Assembly: GCA_947034895.1 (NCBI GenBank)
Contig: OX344764.1
Location: forward strand, 682,001-746,000
Reading direction: 5' to 3'
Length of the DNA stretch: 64,000 nucleotides
Source: Rhytidiadelphus loreus
Taxonomy: Eukaryota; Streptophyta; Bryopsida; Hypnales; Hylocomiaceae
This document shows, one piece after another, positions 55,946 to 64,000 of this stretch. The number at the start of each line of letters is the position of its first letter. The stretch's first letter is position 1. A program made the position numbers and the translations under genes. The notes below the pieces were generated by a model. It was not told where the DNA came from. It saw nothing but the letters and a program-made list of their open reading frames with translations, and did no database searches.

Positions 55946-58900
55946 CTAGCTGGCATCAACTACCACCTTGCCTTTCCTCCTCGATGAGGACGGGGTGGAC
56001 GAGGATTGAGATCTGCGCGGATACTTGGACTCATCAACAAAATAGTTGGATGCCAAAAAATCGTTCTTGTCCAAAATCTTGGCCGCATTTACGATTCTGG
56101 ACCAGTCGTCAAACTCATCGGAGTCACCAACCGCAAAAGTTTTCATCCCGCTCATCTGGAGGAAGGGCAACACGACATCAGACTTTGATAAGCAGAACTA
56201 AAGCCACAATATACAATTTAAGGTTGACTCGACCTGAATTTGCAATGGACTTCATTTGAAGGCGATAATCATCATAGTATGGTCTCTATACAGCGAGTCC
56301 TAATTAGATCGATTCGACCTAACAATACCAATGCACTTACCATTGCCACACACGTAAATTTTGAGCTTGCAAATAGTGACAGGACGTTTGACCCAGGCGC
56401 GTAGAATTTTTTCAGAATACGGAGGTAGAATTCCATCCGTAGCTCTGTGTTGTTGATCCTGAATTCTAACTCATTGTATTGACGTGGTTTCGTGTACATA
56501 TCGGTATTAGGAGCGTCATAAGACGCCCTAAGATCAATGTACTTGACATTGCATGGACTTTGCATGAAGGTGAGGTAAATTTTCTCCACCGCTCTCTTGT
56601 TGTTCGAAGAGTAGTCACCCATCCTCTCCTGGTTTGTCGGCATGTAGTCAGCAAATGACATCTTGTATTCCTTCAACACATCGTTTGTTTCGATGTAATG
56701 AAGAAGCTGCGTTTGCTCAATAAGGTCTAAACAAATTAGAAGCCAATTTGGGACATCTTCGAGATGTGGCTAACCTTTCTCCTGAAAGGAATTAATGACA
56801 GCTGCAAAGTATGGGATGGATGTTGTACTCTTCTCCTTGTTTAGTACGATAGGAGTATACCTCAGGTCCCATAAACCAAACGCCATGTTCTTCCAGCAAT
56901 CGATTGTCATTGCGCCCGTTGGCCAGTTCTGGTGTTTCTCTGTGTTGATGTCGTAGGGCCTATAATGCGCAATTGACATGGGCGGCACAAAGTTATTCTT
57001 GCGCTCAAGAAACACCTTGAAGAATTGAGCCGCGTATGGTGACATATCTTTGGCGGATTTGTTCTTTGCCTTGGGTTGTTTTGCCTCCGCCTAGTAATTG
57101 TCACCAAGTTGCTCAAGGAGAACGTTCATTGTTGCACTCGTGAAGTTCCAACTCCTCTTAAATTCCCTCCACTTCTCAACGTTAAGTTCGTCCACGGAAT
57201 TTATTAATCCCAAGGTTGGGTCAACGACGTGCAACTCCTTCTTGACAAGGTACTTTCGCTTCCGACGCTCGACCCACTTCTTGCAAGTGTAGCAACTTTC
57301 TAGCACACCGGTAATCAATTTTATGGTCACCTTTGGGTAATCCTTGTTTTTTCTTCCCGGCTGCTGGTGAAGGATATGCCTAGCGAGCTTTGTCAAGTCA
57401 TCGAATGACAGATTCCCAAGCCACTTGAAAAATTCGTGGGTTAAGTTTTCGTTCTCTAGTTTCCAGCTTGGTTTCACGTTATATTTCATACGGATATTTG
57501 GGTCCAAGAGCTCTCCATGTGCTGCGCTCAAGATAACCTCACTCCATAGACTGAAAACATCATCCGGAAAAGTGATAATCTTAAGCTCATTCACAATCTT
57601 GAGCTTTTCTTTTGCATCTTTTTCCTTCGCTGCTTTCTGGGCCTTCACGACATCAAGCATTGCAAATCGCTTGTACATGGCCAAGGAGAATTCCTGCAAG
57701 AACGTTGCACATTACACTTCACTCAGAATGTACTATTCAGGTCGGATCGACCTGATAGGGGGGAAATAATGAGATCAAAATAGAGTGGAAATGTTTTATT
57801 TTAGATCGATTCGACCTGATTTGCATACCGTAAACTTTTGCTTGTTCAATTTGTTGTCAGCGTTCTTCCTTGCATTCGACCTGGTTCCAACTGGTGCAGC
57901 TTCTCTCGGATTCTGCGGCTTCCCCATAATTTCCCATACTTTCCTCGCTCCGAGAATGTTAGTGGACCAAGATGGCTTCATGGCGATGAAGTCATTCACT
58001 CGATTGTAGTAAGCGGAAATGGCCCGAAGCTTCTCACCATCTGCTGACCAGACCACATAGCAGTCCCATTGTCTGAAGTTTTTTACAATCTCGTCGTCTA
58101 ACTTCTTTGACACCATCAGCTTGCTCGTTGTCACACTATGTTGACCATTTATGATGTAGAAATTTTTATTCTTTAGCATTGGCCACATCTCGAGTGAGGG
58201 TTTCTCCGTTTGATCCACAGGCATGACACATAAAGTTTGCTTCGTCGACTTATCAGGCATCTCCCATAAGTAAGTCATGACGTCTTTGGCCAGCCTGTTC
58301 TTATAGCTTCAAATGTTTAAATCCGCTGGTGCCACGATAAGCTGCTCTATGGATAATATTTTTTTGTCTTCACGATCGAAGACATAAGCATCTGTACAAT
58401 TCTTCCAATATGCCTTGTACGTAGTTGTTGACGCATGGTAGTCATGTTCACGCTTTGGATCATATGCCATTGGAACATTTGTCACTGCTGAGACAAAGCT
58501 CTATTCACCAGCAATAGACACGCTTGCATCCTTCTCAATAGGTACCGGTGCAGAAGACGTAGCCAAATTGCTCTTCATCTGGCGTGAAGGACCTGCCCCA
58601 ATGTGCGTGCTCTTCCTTGTCCTATGACTCTGTTGCGTACCCCGGGTTCCCATTGACCCTTGTCCTTCGATCGCACTAGGGCCATCAGTGGAAACCAACC
58701 TTGGAGTCATGTCCTTCTTTTTTGCTTGCATTTTCGCCTTCAAGACCGCGAAGTCAACGAATAGAATCCTTAGCTTGGCGCATAAACTTTTTCCAACCGC
58801 AGTCCGTCCACTAGACAACTTGAAGAAGCCTTCATCGATTTTCTTCTCTAATTTTGGGATCTCCGTCCTATACTCAGTAGGTTCAAGAGACCTGATGAAG

Positions 58901-59265
58901 TGGGAAATATTGAACTCTACTTTAGAGGAGTCTAATATTATCGTGAAGTGATATTGTTCTTTCTTCGAGTGACCTGTTTGCACTGTCACGCAATGCATTT
59001 TGATAATTGGGCCCAAGTCGTGAACGATATCTTTTATTTCTTCATCGTAGGAGATCGGGAAGTAAGGCTCAGTGTCTTTGTATTTTACGGCAAAACATAT
59101 TGTATTCTTGAATGGGATCATGTTCAGACTCCAATATTGAATTTTCTCTAGGTTCTGAAACTCCCAGTACTCACCATCACGATCAAAATCGTCTCCATCC
59201 TCCTCTATATTAATGTTTTCACACCTCTTGTAGAATGCTTCAAGCTTTGGAATTTGCTCTTCCAT
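55946..59265 (-). pseudogene. Second ParB-like plus methyltransferase-like gene, diverged and broken
   Basis: Minus-strand exons 59265-57829, 57693-56775, 56726-56341 and 56197-55946 fit GT-AG rules and keep phase (998 codons). Residues ~300-430 contain FYIINGQHSVTTSKL (N373-S377), equivalent to the DGNHR motif of the gene at 8651-15484. Near residue 900 a strand-loop GSNVLSLFASSKF followed by MKTFAVGDSDEFDD occupies the place of the SAM-binding motif VVLDCSASTG...IVALEED, and WDLRY upstream may stand for DPPY. The motif I Asp is Ser here, so SAM binding may be altered. In-frame stops are TAG 58501, TGA 58309 and TAG 57091; the final TAG at 55946 may be another. Both introns with room hold paired AGGTCG palindromes, and eight or so more lie 5' of the start codon. 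Confidence 0.5.
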
Positions 59266-60077
59266 CCTGCAAACAAAAATGAGATAGTTCTTTAGGTTTT
59301 AGGTCGGATCGACCTAAATGTGGTATTTGCAATGAATTTGTGGGTTACATATTTATAAAAATTTATTTGTATGTCTTCCTATTTACATTTCTCTTACGAT
59401 TTTGAAGTATTTATTACATCTTGATATCGCATTCTGAATCCTCAGGTCGGTTCGGCACTTCGGCCTGACTGTCTTGTTTAAGCATACGCTTCATCATTTG
59501 CTATCTCTTTTCAATTTTATTTTTTAATGACTGCTGTCACTGTCATACGGCTCAATTTATTTTACATTTTAGGTCGGTTCGACTTGAAGGAGATGTCATG
59601 CCGGTGTTCTTCTACTCTTAGACTTATTTCTCTTCAGTGTTTTATGACTTTGACTCTATGTATCAGTTTTCTAGGTCGAGGCGACCTGAATTTTATATAT
59701 GTGAAACACTGATATAATTTTCATTTTATTTGGAACGAGCATTCTCTCTCCTTCTGCAACGTCTGTTTAGGTCGGGTCGACCTAAATCTACTTTTTTGTT
59801 CAACTTTACATGGGTCCAGTTCTTCGTGTGATTTTCACGATCAAGTACTATATGTAGTATAGTTTGGCTCGACACGACCTAAACTATCATCAAGACTACT
59901 CTTTTGCACTCTACAGATGTCTACTTCATTCTAGAATCAACCTAAAATGTTATCGATCTAAACTGTAATCGACCTGATGTGACACAGAGGAACATTTCTG
60001 TTCAGGAACACTTCTGCTTAGGATTTTATCTTAATGCTTAAACCATAAATCCTCAACGATTTGGCTTGACTCGACCC

Positions 60078-61640
60078 TAATCTGTCTTTGCAACCCTATA
60101 CCTTGTAGCATTTCAAACCCTAAACCCTAAACAAAGAATCTCATCGTTAATTCACTTTTGTACTCCAAATCCTATAACCCAGTGGAACAACAAATCCCTA
60201 TCCAACCAAAAACAAACAATCTTCAATGCCAAAACGCTCAGATAGTACAACCAATTCATAACGAGGTACGTATTCTACAAGCAAAATAAAAATTGGTATC
60301 CAGCAATCTAAACAAGCTTCGACACAAGAGATTGAAATCACGTACTATAATTCTATCGCTAGATGCACAGACTCTATGCACAAGAATTGTATCCGTAGAT
60401 GCCACAATGCATGTCCACAAGAAACGAGCTTCCAAAAATCAACACAAGCAAGAAATGCCACCCAAATTGTTCTACAACACACCACGCAAACCCTAACCAC
60501 ATCACAGATCCATGAATTCCATACCTGTAGAGAAGAAGGTCCAAACTTCAAACAAGAATCTCAAGCTCCCAAAGTCCAGTCCTACGAGTTCAATAACCTG
60601 CACGTGAACACCATGACAACCAATTCAATTTCCATTTTTTAAAATGCAATTCAAACTCTTACAAGAAATGAACACCTCAAGAAATGGAGCAATGCATAAT
60701 AGCTGCCTTTACAATGCCCTACCATAAACCTCACAAAATCATCATCCCAAACTATACACAAATATGCTACACATGTACTCTTCATGAACCTTGCTAAATT
60801 CCACTGTGATGAATCCTAAATGAAACTCACGACAATGAAAATGTAAGGGAAAGGGAAATCTCAAAATTACAAACCCTAGCACTATGAAACTGCGGAAAAG
60901 ATTGTACTGTGATATACTGTGATTTCTAAATTACATTGTGATATACTATAAACCCTAAATAGAAAACAAAGCAGCATAATGAAATGAAAACCAATAAAAG
61001 CAAACAAACAACAATAACAAAAATTAAGAACAAACAAACAACAACAAAAATTAAGAAAGATTCATATCTTGTCGACTGCTTGCGCCAACAACCAAGCTCC
61101 ACCCTATCTCATACGGCGCAAGATTCCACACGCGGCCATCCAAACCTCACACGGCTACCCAAACTGTCGTAAATCGAAAGGGAACGAAACTTTCACACAC
61201 CCGAAATTGGTATTTGCTAAAGAGCCTAAGGACTACAACTCGCAGTAGAAACCCTCAGAAGCAAGACGTGAAAGAAGATGAGGAGAAACCGGCTGACAAG
61301 AAAAGGAAACCCTCAACGCACAGGAACACAAACACGAGCAAGAACACGTCCGAAAACACGAAACCCTAGCAGAATTGGAAGGGAGTGACAAATCTGCAAA
61401 TTTGGAAGCGATGACCAAAAACACAAAACCCTAACGGATGAGCTGGTTCGATACCTTCCAAATACACAACATCATACCAAGCCCTTCATGGCTTCACCAA
61501 CTGTATACCCGGATGAGCCTTATCCAATACCCGTCTTCACCTGATGTAAATCCGAATGAACCTCGATTGATACCCAAAAAGTCCATGAAATGATGAAACC
61601 ACCGCATGTGTATCCGACCGGCTCCTGCCAATTTTAAACA
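60078..61640 (-). promoter_or_regulatory. Probable promoter/leader region of the minus-strand locus
   Basis: No supported coding frame. Read on the minus strand, AGGGTTT words recur near 61436, 61368, 61312 and 60120; such motifs are common in plant leaders. An A-rich segment with repeated AACAAACAACAA lies near 61000-61045. Transcription of the genes to the left probably starts here, with a spliced leader. Confidence 0.35.
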
Positions 61641-62486
61641 GAGTATGATTACTCGTAAAGTACATCATTGAAAATAGAGTATGTGAATCTTAAATATAGT
61701 ATGATTCAAAATAGAGTATATTAAAGAAGTAGATAATGATTTAGAAATTACATTGTTAAGAATTTAGTTATAGAATTGAAAAATTCCAGTCCCAATGGTT
61801 GTTGTGTTGTTACAAACAATCTACACTCTAAGATTTTATTTCTTACCAAAAATATTTAAAATTGACTTAAATAAACAACTTCAAATTTTAATTTATAATT
61901 GTTCGCAAATTTAAAATTCCTTATCATTGTCGACTCATAAATTGAAATGAAATGATTCAAAGCTTTCCACGTACCTAGAGTCTAGAAAACCAATTTCAAA
62001 TTTTTCTTTTCAAGACAACATTTATTTTAATCTGCCTAGACTACCTTGTTACGAAAAAAATGAACATATTAGACCATTATTTGTTACACATATTTTCAAA
62101 TGTCTTTAAATTTAGTGCACATGAAAGACATTCCTCATCATTCCCTACCTTGTATTAAAATTGCAGCTCTAAATATGCAAATCTCCAATCACATGTACAT
62201 GCCTAGAAAAAAATTCTATACAAACAAACAATGCATTCTTGTCTTTTACTGGTTGAGGCATGTATTTAACTATTAAACAATAAATGGATAACTATAAAAG
62301 TAATCTCCTATCATGACTATATCAATTATTAACTTCAAGAATAATAGATACCCTATTATTTTGGAAGTGAAATTGTTATTGAATACCTAGGCTATTCAAA
62401 ACAAAACAATTTGGACTTAATGTTGGACTTAAAGAAGTGCTCCTATAAAAACAAAATGAAAGAACTATGAAAAAACATCACGTTCA
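61641..62486. other. AT-rich non-coding stretch
   Basis: No gene or repeat supported, apart from three close AGAGTATG words near 61640-61710. Confidence 0.4.
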
Positions 62487-63022
62487 GCAAGTTGCAATTA
62501 TTCATAAACTCATGAAATACTAAAAAAATATGCAATTGATGGTCACTTTCAATGACCTTGTACGTGAAACTAAAAATTGGGGCAAGAACCTTGCCCTGTA
62601 CTTTAATGTCCAAAACAATATAATCTCATGAAATTCATGTATTAAAAAATGGGAAACATATGGTGCAAGTTGGAAATATTCATTTCAACTCCAATAATAA
62701 AAAAAAATATGGAATTGGTGGTCACTTTGAATGACCTTGTACGTGAAAGTAAATATAAGGGCAAGAACCTTGCCTTGTACTTTAATGTCCAAAACAATGT
62801 AATCTCATGAAATTCATGTATTAAAAAATGGGAAACACATGGTGCAAGTTGGAAATATTCATTTCAACTCCAAGAATCAAAAAAATATGCAATTGGTGGT
62901 CACTTTGAATGACCTTGTACGTGAAAGTAAATATAAACGCAAGAAACCTTGCCCTATACTTTATGTCCAAAACAATGTAATCTCATGAAATTCACTTAAA
63001 AATAAAATGGGAACTATGTTCT
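62487..63022. repeat. Three tandem copies of a ~178-bp unit
   Basis: GCAAGTTG anchors occur at 62487, 62665, 62844 and 63023, giving a period of 178-179 bp. Each unit contains GGTCACTTTGAATGACCTTG and ACTTTAATGTCCAAAACAAT. The unit length is like that of plant satellites, but three copies only are present. Confidence 0.85.
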
Positions 63023-63431
63023 GCAAGTTGCGCGGGCTGAAATTTGTTGAAACCCACATTTCCAATGTACTTGTTGGAGTAATGAAATAAGATTTTCATT
63101 GAGGACATATTGAAATCTCTAAACCCTTTACCGTATACTATAAACCCTAGATGCTAGAATGTAATCCTAAACTGTGATAGGCTTGTTTACCATTTTTTAA
63201 CAAATGGTGACAGGAATATTATTTCCTTGGATGATGCCCCAGATTAATTCAAGAGGACACTACTTTTAGGAGAATGTGGGATTCTGAGAACCTTTCTTTG
63301 TGGAATCGATTATCTTCATATAATTTGTTCCTCTATATTTAAAATATTAGCCTGAAATATATTTGAATTACTTTGACTTCATGAAGTTGGAAAACAAGAA
63401 TGGAATGTACGACCTTTTTTAGCCTAAAACG

Positions 63432-63533
63432 AATCTAGGAAAGAGAACACTATTTAACTTTAGTGAATCGAGGAAAGAGAACACTATTTAACTTTAGTGA
63501 ATCGAAGAAAGAAAACACTATTTAACATTAATG
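63432..63533. repeat. Three tandem copies of a 34-bp unit
   Basis: The unit is built around GAGGAAAGAGAACACTATTT followed by AACTTTAGTG. The third copy is more diverged. Confidence 0.8.
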
Positions 63534-64000
63534 CCACCAGTTGTCCACGTGCTTTTGCCTTCGAATAGTATGATTCGCATTGAAGTCGACGTAAGTGCCC
63601 ACGACCTTTTGCACGTTTGTGGTTTTGAAATCCTGTATTGTGCTTCCCGCCTTGTCATTCCCGCCAAGAAGTTATCAAATGTGGTACAAGTCTGGATTCA
63701 GGCATCCTCTTTCACTTTTGCAAAACTCTACACTTTTGTGCGGGAGCTATCTTTGTTTCTGGTTGTTGCTGTCGCCGTTGTTATTGAGACACTTTGAAGC
63801 ATTGAGCGTGCAGGATTGTTGGTTACTACTTAGACATTTAGTGAAATACGGTAGCGTTCTGCGTAAGTCTTCAATGACTCATTAGCTTTTTCAAGGATTT
63901 CAATTCCTTCGGTTACTGTGAAGACGGTGGAGATGTGTATTTGAAATTGTGCGCATGATATGTAAAGAGTAGTAGATCGATGTTGTCGTTCTGTGCTAAG
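63534..64000. other. Right window edge, no supported gene
   Basis: Short overlapping frames on the plus strand have no recognisable domain. The base composition is more balanced than upstream, so an exon that continues beyond the window cannot be excluded. Confidence 0.3.

Larger units (their letters stand above)
53559..60077. repeat. Dispersed 15-bp palindrome family, consensus AGGTCGRNTCGACCT
   Basis: Copies, some degenerate: 53559-53573, 53754-53768, 55112-55126 (AGCTCGAGTCGAGCT), 56221-56235, 56306-56320, 57739-57753, 57803-57817, 59301-59315, 59444-59466 (expanded), 59571-59585, 59673-59687, 59769-59783, 59867-59881, 60063-60077. Nearly all are flanked by T/A on the left and GA or AA on the right, and none falls in a coding exon. 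The half-site is AGGTCG. The clustering is confined to this locus within the window. Confidence 0.85.

Noticed and set aside
121..58503. Reassignment of TAG to Gln in this genome
   Set aside because: The phytochrome and other intact frames use normal stops, Gln is also written CAG and CAA, and the transposase at 2847 itself ends in TAG. Decay of methylated CAG explains the pattern better.
62487..63022. CRISPR-like array
   Set aside because: The units are 178 bp and repeat throughout, with no short repeat plus unique spacer, and the DNA is eukaryotic.

Overview
The window is plant nuclear DNA. It has one well-conserved cellular gene, a seven-exon phytochrome (39753-45007, +), whose protein resembles moss and liverwort phytochromes as I remember them. 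The genes have short GT-AG introns, and the transposon families are plant-like (Mutator-like with 9-bp target duplications, CACTA-type miniature elements with 3-bp duplications). I infer a bryophyte-like land plant, possibly a liverwort; the species is not certain.

About 60% of the window is nested mobile DNA. A multi-copy, uncharacterised gene family supplies the host sequence: a minus-strand fragment at 1-290, a plus-strand copy starting at 1006, and a minus-strand copy at 34296-34805. The plus-strand copy is split after codon 156 by a ~29.8-kb insertion (1479-31321), and its reading frame resumes exactly at 31327. This outer element has ~20-bp terminal inverted repeats. It carries a decayed DDE-like transposase (25157-29208, -) with three in-frame stops, a coiled-coil/RING-like gene (18674-23012, +), a SUVR-type SET-domain histone methyltransferase fragment (about 23290-24374, +) and a tiny RNase H1 hybrid-binding-domain ORF (29790-29993, +). 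Two near-identical hairpin miniature elements sit inside it.

Inside the outer element lies a second, younger element (2343-15980, 13.6 kb) bounded by a perfect 9-bp duplication. It encodes an open Mutator-type transposase (2847-6767, -) and, divergently, an 11-exon gene (8651-15484, +) joining a ParB-like domain to a beta-class DNA N6/N4-methyltransferase fold. A 2.2-kb G-rich minisatellite fills intron 1 of the methyltransferase gene.

From 52.8 to about 61.5 kb there is a second minus-strand locus with the same ParB-like plus methyltransferase-like layout (55946-59265), a proline-rich continuation, and an FCP1/NIF-type HAD phosphatase-like gene. At least 14 dispersed copies of a 15-bp palindrome, consensus AGGTCGRNTCGACCT, sit only in its introns and flanks. 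I consider the transposon-borne ParB-methyltransferase genes, with this palindrome set, the most novel content of the window.

The rest is low-gene-density DNA: an inverted pair of ~245-bp promoter-like repeats near 50.9 and 52.3 kb, small tandem repeats at 62.5-63.5 kb, a Mutator-like miniature element at 35.4-35.8 kb, and long AT-rich stretches.
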